This document shows positions 35,662 to 44,589 of a stretch of DNA of 46,352 bases, piece after piece (positions within the stretch are counted from its first letter, which is position 1; each line of letters opens with the position of its first letter). The DNA is taken from positions 1-46,352 of the forward strand of contig PAOW01000026.1 in the NCBI GenBank assembly GCA_002710015.1. The letters are read 5' to 3'. The notes beneath the pieces are model-generated. The model was given only the letters and a program-made list of their open reading frames with translations. It searched no databases and was not told the origin of the DNA. The DNA is from Methanobacteriota archaeon (lineage in GTDB: Archaea > Thermoplasmatota > Poseidoniia > Poseidoniales > Poseidoniaceae). The translations under genes and the position numbers were made by a program.

Positions 35662-36837
35662 TCATGTTGCTAGATTATCAACAACAATTGCCCAAGGAAG
35701 TATTAGAATTGGTGTTAATAATTTGATTATAACTGCGTTTGGTCGCGATAGTCGGAGTGTTGCTTGAGTCATTATTGCCATAGTGATTTCGGTAAAAATA
35801 CCGAGAATTCCTCCTACGAGGATTACTGTCATATCAGTGTAATCCGTTGTGATTGAAGAAAGCAGTGTCAAGAGAATATACAGGATTAGTGAGTGAAAGA
35901 TAGAATTTGGTAGAATTCCTGATTTAGTAATCCACCAAGCGTGCGATCTGTTCTCCATTAGTAGCCTGTTTATTGGATTACCACACAAGCCCGCCGCAAG
36001 TGCTGGAGCCATTATGAAACCTAGTTGTGTTCTGCCATCTAGATTTGGAGCGTCGAATAACGCAATCATCGCACCAAGGGTCAACAACCCTGCAATGCCA
36101 TTGTTAGCAAACCCCGATAATGTGCGAAGGTTGAGTCTATGACCAACCATCGGTTTCCTCTGAGAGATGGTTTTTACTTGCTCAAATTTCCCCGCTGGTG
36201 GAGTATTTTTCTCCTCATCAAATGGGAAATATACCACTCTGTCAGCGGAATCGATAATCTTAGGTTCATGACTTGCGATAAGAATAGCGTGACCGCCAGC
36301 CGCTAGGTTTCGTAAACATTGGGATAGATGCTCGATTGAATTGCTGTCAAGACCGCTATCAGGTTCATCCAATAAAACCGCAACAGGTTCTTTTGAAACA
36401 AGGGCAGGAATAATCCCGCTCATCACAGCGACCTTTCTTCTTTGGCCTCCCGACAACACTGCGATTCTATCATGGGTCCTGTGTTTAAGATTCCAATCAT
36501 CGAGGAATGCTGAAACATCGAAATTAAATTCGGCAGCATCCATGATGCGCTCACCAACTAGCTCATCACCCATTACGCAATCATCTTGGAGACAAAGACC
36601 GAACTTAGTCCGCCCTCTTCTGCCCTCGGAATCTCTAATCAGTTGGCCTGATATGCGAGATGTTCCATTCTCAAGCGAAATCAATCCAGCAGCCGCTTCG
36701 ATTACTGTTGATTTACCGCATCCATTTTCTCCAGCTAGGCATACAACTTCGCCTTCGTTGACCGTTAATGAGAAGCCATCCAACACCTTGTTGCTACCCC
36801 GCAGGACAGACAAGTCAGATATCTCTATCATTCCCAT
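35662..36837 (-). CDS. ABC transporter ATPase (CcmA-like) fused to a membrane domain
   Basis: A 391-residue protein. Residues 1-205 are an ABC ATPase: Walker A GENGCGKST at 36-44, Q-loop Gln84, signature LSGGQ at 128-132, Walker B VAVLLDEPD at 152-160 and switch His190. Residues about 230-391 contain four to five hydrophobic spans, with NLRTLSGFANNGIAGLLTL opening the region. Bacterial CcmA and CcmB are separate proteins; here a CcmA-like ATPase and a CcmB-like membrane part appear as one chain. The next gene is ccmC, 31 bases on, which supports the assignment. A drug or lipid half-transporter remains possible. Confidence 0.78.
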   Translation of the reverse strand: MGMIEISDLSVLRGSNKVLDGFSLTVNEGEVVCLAGENGCGKSTVIEAAAGLISLENGTSRISGQLIRDSEGRRGRTKFGLCLQDDCVMGDELVGERIMDAAEFNFDVSAFLDDWNLKHRTHDRIAVLSGGQRRKVAVMSGIIPALVSKEPVAVLLDEPDSGLDSNSIEHLSQCLRNLAAGGHAILIASHEPKIIDSADRVVYFPFDEEKNTPPAGKFEQVKTISQRKPMVGHRLNLRTLSGFANNGIAGLLTLGAMIALFDAPNLDGRTQLGFIMAPALAAGLCGNPINRLLMENRSHAWWITKSGILPNSIFHSLILYILLTLLSSITTDYTDMTVILVGGILGIFTEITMAIMTQATLRLSRPNAVIIKLLTPILILPWAIVVDNLAT

Positions 36838-36891
36838 TGTACCGAGCGAGAGACCGCATTGGCTTCAAACCCCCGTCTCATCGGGTGTAAC

Positions 36892-37791
36892 ATGCAGGAG
36901 TTATTGTTCGCCCTTTGGATTGTGGCGATTATCGCTCCATTAGTATGGGCTTGGTCCCAAAAAGCATCTATTGCTTTAGCGATGACTTTGTCATTATTGT
37001 TTGGTTTCATAGTTCAGATTATTTGGCGTATATTCCTGGATTTTGGAGAACTAAATGAACTTAGAATTAGACTATTTTTAGTTCCTGCATTGGTAACTGA
37101 TGGCCATATCCATACCTTGGTAACTAGTGGGTTTGTTCATTCTAATCCCCTCCATGTCCTTGGTAATATTTTGATTATTGCACTGGTAGGCATCCCTCTT
37201 GAGGACCGTCTTGGAAGATCAAGGTGGCTTATATCATACATGATTGGACTCTTAGGTGGTTCAATTGCTTGGACCATATTGAATCTGGGTTCTATCACAC
37301 CAGCACTGGGAGCCTCAGGGGCAGCTTTCGGTATTTTAGGCGCTTATCTGTGTGGATGGCCGAATGATGAGGTATTTTTCCCTTTGATTCTAATAAGAAA
37401 ATGGCCGGTTCAATTTATCGCTCTGTTTTACTTTGGCTTTGAAATCTACAAAGCATGGCAAGTTTATGGTCTAAATGAAATAAGTAATATCGGGCATATA
37501 GCTCATTTTGGTGGATTTATACTCGCTTATGGAACCTTACCATTGCTCAAAAAAGGAATAGAATGGGAAGGAGATTATGAACTAGAAGAAATACCTCAAG
37601 AGCACCCATTTGACGGTGTTGATGACTTGGTTGAAAGACTTAGGTCTGAAGGAGAATTTATTGAGACAAGACAAGCATGGCTTGAGGAAATTGCCGATAG
37701 AGCGAAATGTCCAATTTGTAGCGGTGCTTTACAAGTTAAGAAGATGAAAGTAAGATGTGTATCCGAATCATCGCATGTTAGATGGCCATGA
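36892..37791 (+). CDS. Rhomboid-family intramembrane serine protease with zinc-ribbon-like tail
   Basis: A 299-residue protein from the ATG at 36892 (the frame extends to a TTG at 36859, but that adds a polar stretch before the first span). Six or so hydrophobic spans lie at 3-220. The catalytic Ser142 is in GASGAAFG and the paired His205 in HIAHFGG. The family loop GFVHSNPLHVLGN is also present. Rhomboids cut proteins within the membrane. A soluble tail of about 80 residues ends in CPICSGALQVKKMKVRC, a partial zinc ribbon with three cysteines. The subtilase that follows has a related tail. Confidence 0.87.
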   Translation: MQELLFALWIVAIIAPLVWAWSQKASIALAMTLSLLFGFIVQIIWRIFLDFGELNELRIRLFLVPALVTDGHIHTLVTSGFVHSNPLHVLGNILIIALVGIPLEDRLGRSRWLISYMIGLLGGSIAWTILNLGSITPALGASGAAFGILGAYLCGWPNDEVFFPLILIRKWPVQFIALFYFGFEIYKAWQVYGLNEISNIGHIAHFGGFILAYGTLPLLKKGIEWEGDYELEEIPQEHPFDGVDDLVERLRSEGEFIETRQAWLEEIADRAKCPICSGALQVKKMKVRCVSESSHVRWP

Positions 37792-37807
37792 GTCCCTATG
37801 GGGACTC
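37790..37807. terminator. Stem-loop overlapping the rhomboid stop codon
   Basis: GAGTCCC (37790-37796) and GGGACTC (37801-37807) pair perfectly over 7 bp around a TATG loop. The stem begins within the TGA stop of the rhomboid gene. There is no strong U-tract after it, so it may protect or end the mRNA; the terminator call is tentative. Confidence 0.4.
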
Positions 37808-37828
37808 GTTCCCACCCAAGGTTCATGT

Positions 37829-37853
37829 GTTATACAAACCGCCCGTAGGGCGG
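37829..37853 (+). promoter_or_regulatory. Putative promoter with inverted-repeat operator before the subtilase
   Basis: A TATA-like GTTATACAA lies at 37829-37837, about 31 bases before the TTG start at 37864. Directly after it is a perfect inverted repeat, CCGCCC (37839-37844) and GGGCGG (37848-37853), around GTA. If transcription starts near 37859, the repeat sits between TATA box and start site, where a bound protein would block it. It could instead be a leader hairpin if the start lies further upstream. Confidence 0.4.
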
Positions 37854-37863
37854 GTGGAAATAC

Positions 37864-40800
37864 TTGAAGGGCTCAAAAGCACTAGTTTTAGTCGGTATTT
37901 TTCTCATGTCTGTTTTCTCTGCAATGGTATCTGCATCCCCTATTGAAGACGATGAAACTCCCGAGAAACTGATGGACAGGATGCCATTTCGAGGAGATAA
38001 ATTCTCCACAGAAGATTATGGTTGGTGGTTCTCATATGGTCCAGACGAGAATTTTGATGGTATGGACGATCGTTTGGAAAAGGTAATTCAAGGTTATGAG
38101 TCGGTTTCTACAACCTCCATCACAGGAGCAGATGGTCGAAAAACGGTTGCAATTATCGTAGATTATGCATGGCATCCTACTGAATACGAAATCAATGAAT
38201 TGGTTGCTATACTAAGAAGCCACGGCTGGAATGCAGATGGTGCATGGTTTCAGGTTATGGACTCAATTGACTCAATTGTTGTAGACCACGTTCCAGTTTC
38301 AGCCTTGTGGGAAATACATGCAATTGAATCAGTAGTTGTTGTTGAGATGCAGAACGTTATGTATCCTACATTGGAGAGTGCAAATCCTGCCACTAGAATC
38401 CAACCATCGGATGTTTATTCTGGAACCGTTTATGACAGAGGATATGATGGAGAAGGAGTAGTAATTGCAGTCCTAGATAGCGGAGTTGACAACGAGCATA
38501 GGTCTCTCAACGATTTTGATGATGAAAACGATGAGCCAGACCTGAACGCTAATTCGTATGATGATCAGAAATGGGTTGCAGGATATGATGCCACTTCACA
38601 AGCATCGAATCCAGACGGGTCTCAAGATCCAGACGATGGACAGGGTCACGGAACTCACGTTGCAGGGATTGCGCTTGGAACGGGGGACTCTTCGAGGGTC
38701 CACATAGGAGCTGCGCCCGGAGCTTTTCTTGTAGATATCAAGGTGCTAACAGATAGCGGAGGAACAAATTCTCAAAATTCACTAAATGGAATTCAGTGGA
38801 TGATAAACAACAAAGACACCGATTGGGGCAATGGTGCAAAAGGAATAGACATAGGTCAGATGTCGTTTGGTTCAATCGGAAATCCAATCAATCAGGATAG
38901 TGGAGATAATGGCACAGGAGCTGAGGCTAGGCTTGTTAACAATGCAACATACGACCATGACATCTCTTGCATAGTCGCTGCTGGAAATGACGGTAGGCAA
39001 AGAATCGCATCACCGGGAAGCGCAGATGGTGCTATTACGATAGGTTCCGCTGACAATGCAGATACCATCAACAGAACTGACGATTTCATGGCGTCTTACT
39101 CCAACACAGGTCCTAGAAATTCTGATAATGATGACGATGACTGGGATGAATTAAAACCCGATGTTACCGCTTATGGTAGTGGTATTTATTCAGCACAAGC
39201 TGCAACGGGGACTTCATTCCCTGGAACTCCCAGACCAACAGCAGATAGTTCGTATGAATCCAAAGATGGGACTTCTATGGCAACACCAATTGTCTCAGGT
39301 GTAGTAGCGTTAATGTTACAGGCCGATTCGAGCCTAAAGCCAACGGAAATCAAGGACATTTTAAGAAATTCAAGCGAACTAAAGGGCAGTCCAAGTTCAG
39401 ATGTATCCGACAGATGGAACGATGAATGGGGCTTTGGTTTGCTCGATGCGTCTTGTGCTGTTGATACAGTATTGGACCGCAGTTGCACGCCTCTGAGTAG
39501 TGGAGGAGGTGCCATAATAGTTCCCCCAACCAACGACACATCTCTAGGTGTTGAGATTGAAAACCCAGAAAATGGAACATGGTTTATTGCTGGCGATATG
39601 GTAAGAATCAGTGGTACTACTGTCGATAATACTGGACCGTGGAATAGCATTGAAGTTCGTCTTACTCAATATTACGAAGACTCAGATGAGGAGGTCTTGA
39701 TGGACTGGACTACCGCTGGCGGTGATTCAGATACTTGGTATCTTGATGTTTTGATTAAAGAGGAGTGGTATGATATCGATTCAACGGTTTTAGTTGTTGA
39801 AGTAAATGCCATTGGTGATGGAGATTTGATATCCAGTGATGCTAGATGGGGATACATTGGAAAGATGATGGTATCATTTGGTTCACCATCATCAGGTTCA
39901 AAACTTACAGACACGGTCACGTTCACTGGAACTGCTCAAGGGATTGAGCCTAGCAAACTATTGTATCGTGTGAACAATGAGGAGTGGGAGGATGCACACG
40001 ACTTTGATGATGAAAGTAATGATGAGCAAGATTGGTCATTTACGTGGGACTCCAATCAAGTCAACGACGGTTCTCACAAGATTTCGGTCAAGTTAGTCAA
40101 TGTCAGTGGGGCAGAATCAGACATCGTTAGGAGAACCTTCACTGTCGACAATCAACCAGCAGCACCAGAACTAAGATTCCAGGGCAGCGTTGAGATTTTT
40201 GACCAAGATCTTCCAGCAAGCAAAGCTGTTGCAGGAACTATACTAGAGATTCACTTTGGCGTTGTTAATACTGGTGATTTAGATGCAACCGACCTTCATT
40301 TGAAACTGGATGCCCCCGGTTCAGAATCTAGCACATATCCAAGCGAAGGAAAGATTCCTAGACTAGACCAAGGCGAGACTATTGACGTTGTTTTGTGGTG
40401 GTGGGCCACTGAAGCGGGAACTCATGACGTTACAATTCAGATAGATCCTAATGGATTGATGAATGATGATCAGAGCGATAATGAATACACATTTGAGTTC
40501 GAAATTGAAGAAAGGCCAATTGAACCAACGCTTAGATTCTTAACAGGCGCTATTACTACATCAGATTCTATACCTTCACCAGGAGGAGAGGATTCAAAGC
40601 CATACATTGTGAATGTCAGAGTTGATAATTTGGGTCAGAATGATGCAACCAACATAGAGGTTGAACTAATGAAATACGAAGAAGGAATGTGGATTTCAGT
40701 TGGTAAGTCAACAATTTCGACAATTCCGGGTTCTACTAGTTCATCGGGAAGCAGTAGAGCACAATTTAGCACTAGCCATGACTCGGTTGGACTGGTAAAA

Positions 40801-42759
40801 CACATGGTCAAATTGCAAGGAAATGGAGTTGAGGCTCAATATTCACAACTTCGCTTTAATGTGGTTATTGATGATTATATTGCTGGTTCTAAAACAAACC
40901 TTCCTACATCTGACGGCGAAGCAGTGTTAGGGTTTGTCGGAATTCCAGGAAAAGGGGATAGAAGTGATGGTGGAGGATTGTTATTCACAACCAAAGATGG
41001 TGAATTGCATGCCAGAACGATCACTCCAAGTCTCAGTATGCCCGGAGATACTTTGATTGAAGCAGATTGGGCGGGTGAGTTTGCATTCGCCGTGCGTGAT
41101 GACAATAGGGTTCAGTTAGCTTGGACAAAGAGATTTGATGATGGCCAAGGTTACACTATGACCGATGTGGGTATGGCCACAATTGGATTATTAGGCGATT
41201 TGAGTTCTACATCATCTCATCTTACTCCACTCAAACAATCTGAAGGAAGCTATTGGGGATTCGACATCTCGATTAGAGGGAATGAAGCAGTTCTAGCTGG
41301 CTATCACAGAGATATAATGACAGGAGGCTCATGGAATGATGTTACCAACATATTCATGATTCATACTAGTGATGTCAAATCATCAACTGGGTGGATTACC
41401 AAAATGAACATAATTTCAGACATCGACATCAGACCTCAAGATGGTGATCCACTAGCGGTTGCAATTGGCGAAGAAGAGATACACTTACTGTATCAAGAAA
41501 TGCGTGATGACTCGACAGGTATTGACAGAGTTGGCTTATTTTATGCGCATGGAGTCATATCCCAAACTCCGTTCAGTTTCCAAGCACCTGCAGGAGATTA
41601 TGCAAGTGCTCCTGAACTTGTAGTGATTCAAAATGAGGGAGAAGACACATTAATCTCCGCATGGATAACTGGAAGCGGTAGGTCAGCAGAAATCATTAGC
41701 GTGGTGCAGGATTCAATATGGTCAAAAGATGTTGATGAGTATACCAATACATCCGCTCCCGGTGCTACAAAGGTGGTCATGATAGAAATGGAAGACGGGG
41801 AATTCAAGATTTATCATGATGAAATAGGCGTTTACGGACCATCAACACGCTATGGCATTTACAATAAAGGAGACTCCGAGCTTGGATTATCTAACTTGAT
41901 TTCCGAGGGCAAAGTTGTCGGAGCCGGCAGCATAGGCCAAGACCAGATTGTAGTAATGACCTCACCGTCGGGGAAGGTCAGCGCAATAAAAGTTGCATAT
42001 CTAGGACCTGATAGAGGCCAGGGTGATGGAGATTCATTTATTGACACTCTTCTCAGTCCTATACCTGGAGATTCTCGTCAAGAAAAGATATACGCCGTTT
42101 CAATTTTAGGCGCTGTTCTATTTGGTCTATTCCTGATGGTTGTAGTTTACCTTAGGAGATCCCACAAGAGAGAGGAAGAAATAGAAGTATCAGAGAGTGT
42201 TAGCGACCTTGAGTTGCTAGTTCAAACTGAAGAAGATATAGGGCCACTGGTAGCAATCAATGCGGATGAGGATGACGACCTGGTCGTCTCCACTATACCT
42301 AACGCTGTTTTAGAAGAAGAAGATGAGCCAATGAATCTCTCTGCCGAATTAGAAGCTAAAGTTGAGGCAGGAACAGCCTCAAAGCGTTTAGAGCGCAGAA
42401 TGAAAAGGAAGAGCGACAGAGAGGCTAAGGAGATATTTGATGAAATGACAAAGAATCTTCCACCGCTTCCTTCCTTAGTAAATAATCAAGTTCAATCAAA
42501 CGAAATAGATGCCGAGATGCCAGCCACGGATAGCAAACAGGTAGATGAGAAATCTGTTCCAATAATACAGGATTTACCTCCCCCTCCTTTACCTGGCCAA
42601 TTACCTCTCCCGCCAGCTCCCGGTGAATTGGGGCTACCACCACCTCCACTACTCGAGAAAACAGTGGAATGTTCTGCTTGTGGCTCCAGTCTAAAGGTTA
42701 AGGATATGACTTTGAGGAGAATGACTTGCCCTATTTGCTCAGAAATAATTGAGATGTGA
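37864..42759 (+). CDS. Large membrane-anchored subtilisin-like protease (S8) with cytoplasmic zinc-ribbon tail
   Basis: A 1631-residue secreted protease. The TTG start is chosen because it gives a complete signal peptide (KALVLVGIFLMSVFSAMVSA, 5-24); the next ATG would cut it. A pro-domain precedes the S8 domain, whose triad is Asp205 (VLDSGVD), His262 (GHGTHVAGI) and Ser471 (GTSMATP), with oxyanion Asn375. Residues about 560-960 hold Ig-like and CARDB-like repeats, then a propeller-like region to 1390. A membrane span lies at about 1410-1432. The cytoplasmic tail is acidic, then Pro-rich (PPPPLPGQLPLPPAPGE), and ends in a zinc ribbon (Cys1603, 1606, 1622, 1625). It likely degrades protein outside the cell. 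GlmS follows after 9 bases. Confidence 0.92.
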   Translation: MKGSKALVLVGIFLMSVFSAMVSASPIEDDETPEKLMDRMPFRGDKFSTEDYGWWFSYGPDENFDGMDDRLEKVIQGYESVSTTSITGADGRKTVAIIVDYAWHPTEYEINELVAILRSHGWNADGAWFQVMDSIDSIVVDHVPVSALWEIHAIESVVVVEMQNVMYPTLESANPATRIQPSDVYSGTVYDRGYDGEGVVIAVLDSGVDNEHRSLNDFDDENDEPDLNANSYDDQKWVAGYDATSQASNPDGSQDPDDGQGHGTHVAGIALGTGDSSRVHIGAAPGAFLVDIKVLTDSGGTNSQNSLNGIQWMINNKDTDWGNGAKGIDIGQMSFGSIGNPINQDSGDNGTGAEARLVNNATYDHDISCIVAAGNDGRQRIASPGSADGAITIGSADNADTINRTDDFMASYSNTGPRNSDNDDDDWDELKPDVTAYGSGIYSAQAATGTSFPGTPRPTADSSYESKDGTSMATPIVSGVVALMLQADSSLKPTEIKDILRNSSELKGSPSSDVSDRWNDEWGFGLLDASCAVDTVLDRSCTPLSSGGGAIIVPPTNDTSLGVEIENPENGTWFIAGDMVRISGTTVDNTGPWNSIEVRLTQYYEDSDEEVLMDWTTAGGDSDTWYLDVLIKEEWYDIDSTVLVVEVNAIGDGDLISSDARWGYIGKMMVSFGSPSSGSKLTDTVTFTGTAQGIEPSKLLYRVNNEEWEDAHDFDDESNDEQDWSFTWDSNQVNDGSHKISVKLVNVSGAESDIVRRTFTVDNQPAAPELRFQGSVEIFDQDLPASKAVAGTILEIHFGVVNTGDLDATDLHLKLDAPGSESSTYPSEGKIPRLDQGETIDVVLWWWATEAGTHDVTIQIDPNGLMNDDQSDNEYTFEFEIEERPIEPTLRFLTGAITTSDSIPSPGGEDSKPYIVNVRVDNLGQNDATNIEVELMKYEEGMWISVGKSTISTIPGSTSSSGSSRAQFSTSHDSVGLVKHMVKLQGNGVEAQYSQLRFNVVIDDYIAGSKTNLPTSDGEAVLGFVGIPGKGDRSDGGGLLFTTKDGELHARTITPSLSMPGDTLIEADWAGEFAFAVRDDNRVQLAWTKRFDDGQGYTMTDVGMATIGLLGDLSSTSSHLTPLKQSEGSYWGFDISIRGNEAVLAGYHRDIMTGGSWNDVTNIFMIHTSDVKSSTGWITKMNIISDIDIRPQDGDPLAVAIGEEEIHLLYQEMRDDSTGIDRVGLFYAHGVISQTPFSFQAPAGDYASAPELVVIQNEGEDTLISAWITGSGRSAEIISVVQDSIWSKDVDEYTNTSAPGATKVVMIEMEDGEFKIYHDEIGVYGPSTRYGIYNKGDSELGLSNLISEGKVVGAGSIGQDQIVVMTSPSGKVSAIKVAYLGPDRGQGDGDSFIDTLLSPIPGDSRQEKIYAVSILGAVLFGLFLMVVVYLRRSHKREEEIEVSESVSDLELLVQTEEDIGPLVAINADEDDDLVVSTIPNAVLEEEDEPMNLSAELEAKVEAGTASKRLERRMKRKSDREAKEIFDEMTKNLPPLPSLVNNQVQSNEIDAEMPATDSKQVDEKSVPIIQDLPPPPLPGQLPLPPAPGELGLPPPPLLEKTVECSACGSSLKVKDMTLRRMTCPICSEIIEM

Positions 42760-42768
42760 GGAAAAAAG

Positions 42769-44589
42769 ATGTGCGGTATTTTCGGTTTCATCGGTAAAAG
42801 AGCGGCTGCTCCTTTGCTTGTTGAAGGACTGCGAAGATTGGAATATCGTGGATACGATTCATCGGGTATTGTCGTCAAAAATGGCGATTTACAAGTCTAC
42901 AAGAAGGTTGGAAAAGTATCAGAATTATCCAGCATTTTACCTAATCATATCGAAGGCTATTCGGGGATTGCTCACACTAGATGGGCAACTCATGGTGAAG
43001 TAAATGACGTCAATGCACACCCCCATCTTAACGATAAAGCAGATATCGCAATTGTTCACAATGGCATAATCGACAATGCTAGAGATATAAGGAAGCGTCT
43101 TGAAAAGAAAGGATATCTTTTGAAATCAGAAACAGACTCTGAAACCCTTGCTCACATGATAACAATTGGCATGGATTCTGGTCAAACCCCAATAGAAGCG
43201 GTTCGACAGACACTCAAAAGACTGACAGGTACATGGGGGCTGTGCGTTCTTTTCAAGGATTACGAACAAATAATTTGTGCGCGTAATGGTTCGCCTTTGT
43301 TAATTGGAAAAGGAGATGGGGAATCATTTGTTTCATCAGATCCTCACGCACTTTCACACCATACTCAGAATATATTTTTCTTGGAAGATGGGGATTTAGC
43401 AATAATTGACAGAGATGGCGTTGAGATAACTCGATTGGAAGGTGGCGTTTCTGATACTAGTATGACCGTTGTTGAAGACGAATGGGAGGAAGCCGACATT
43501 AGCGGTTATCCACACTTCATGTTAAAAGAAATACATGAACAGCCAGAAGCATTACGCAGATGCATAACAGGCCGCTTAGACAAGGCAAACGGGGGAGCAA
43601 AATTAGGAGGTTTAAAGCTAGAACCAGTTCGCCTTAGAACTGCGCCTCACGTGAGACTCATCGGGTGTGGAACAGCCCTAAACGCTTGCAAAATTGGCCA
43701 GTTGGCAATAGAAAGCCTTGCTAGAATCCCAGCGGTTGCTCATGTTGCAAGCGAATTTAGGTATAACGATCCTGTGATAAATCCTAATGCAATACACTTT
43801 GCAGTATCGCAATCAGGCGAAACTGCAGACACGATTTCGGCTGTAAAAGAAATTCATCTAAAGGGTGGAGAAGTCCATGGGATAGTCAACGTAGTTGGCT
43901 CAACAATCGCAAGGTTATGCGGTCAGGGCGTATACATACACAGCGGGCCAGAACAGGCAGTTGCATCTACCAAAGCTTTCACAAATATGGTAGCATCTTT
44001 GCTTCTTTTCTCGATTAGAATAGGGCGAACAAGGTCATTCTCTAGGGAGAGAGGACGATCACTAATCGATAATTTCCAGAATATTCCATCTCAGATGGAG
44101 GAATACCTCTCTAATCCTGGTCCGATAGAAGAAGCGGTAGAATTGGTTAAGCATGCTAAGAGTGTTCTATTTTTGGGTAGAGGATTATCTGCTCCTGTTG
44201 CATCTGAGGGTGCTTTGAAGTTAATGGAAGTAGCATATATCCCATGTCTCGCTTATCCTGCTGGAGAAATGAAACACGGTCCGATTGCTTTACTGGAGAA
44301 AGACAGCCCTGTGATAGTCATAGCTCCAAATGATAAGCATAGAGAGAAGACAGTGTCATCAATGCATGAATGCAAAGCCAGAGGCGCTAAAATCATACTA
44401 ATTCACGAGGATGGTGACCCAATTTCAGAAGAGGCAGATGTTGCTATTAGCATTCCTAAATGCGATCCTCTACTTACGCCACTACTTTCGGTTGTGCCTA
44501 CTCAACTCATCGCTTACCAAACGGCACTTGAGCTTGGATGTGATGTAGATAGGCCTCGTAACCTAGCAAAATCCGTAACAGTAGAATGA
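42769..44589 (+). CDS. glmS: Glutamine-fructose-6-phosphate aminotransferase
   Basis: A 606-residue enzyme that makes glucosamine-6-phosphate from fructose-6-phosphate and glutamine, the first step to UDP-N-acetylhexosamines. The protein begins MCGIFGFIGK, so Cys2 is the glutaminase nucleophile after Met removal. GIAHTRWATHG is the glutamine-site signature. Two SIS domains follow, with SQSGETADT at about 345-353 and a second serine-rich phosphate site. The C-terminus RPRNLAKSVTVE is the canonical ending. Length is exactly typical. A purine-rich GTGAGG before the ATG overlaps the subtilase stop, so the two may be co-transcribed. Confidence 0.97.
   Translation: MCGIFGFIGKRAAAPLLVEGLRRLEYRGYDSSGIVVKNGDLQVYKKVGKVSELSSILPNHIEGYSGIAHTRWATHGEVNDVNAHPHLNDKADIAIVHNGIIDNARDIRKRLEKKGYLLKSETDSETLAHMITIGMDSGQTPIEAVRQTLKRLTGTWGLCVLFKDYEQIICARNGSPLLIGKGDGESFVSSDPHALSHHTQNIFFLEDGDLAIIDRDGVEITRLEGGVSDTSMTVVEDEWEEADISGYPHFMLKEIHEQPEALRRCITGRLDKANGGAKLGGLKLEPVRLRTAPHVRLIGCGTALNACKIGQLAIESLARIPAVAHVASEFRYNDPVINPNAIHFAVSQSGETADTISAVKEIHLKGGEVHGIVNVVGSTIARLCGQGVYIHSGPEQAVASTKAFTNMVASLLLFSIRIGRTRSFSRERGRSLIDNFQNIPSQMEEYLSNPGPIEEAVELVKHAKSVLFLGRGLSAPVASEGALKLMEVAYIPCLAYPAGEMKHGPIALLEKDSPVIVIAPNDKHREKTVSSMHECKARGAKIILIHEDGDPISEEADVAISIPKCDPLLTPLLSVVPTQLIAYQTALELGCDVDRPRNLAKSVTVE

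Noticed and set aside
42492..42878. Minus-strand Gly-rich frame across the subtilase end and glmS start
   Set aside because: Antisense of the Pro-rich tail and of the highly conserved GlmS N-terminus; it crosses two real genes.
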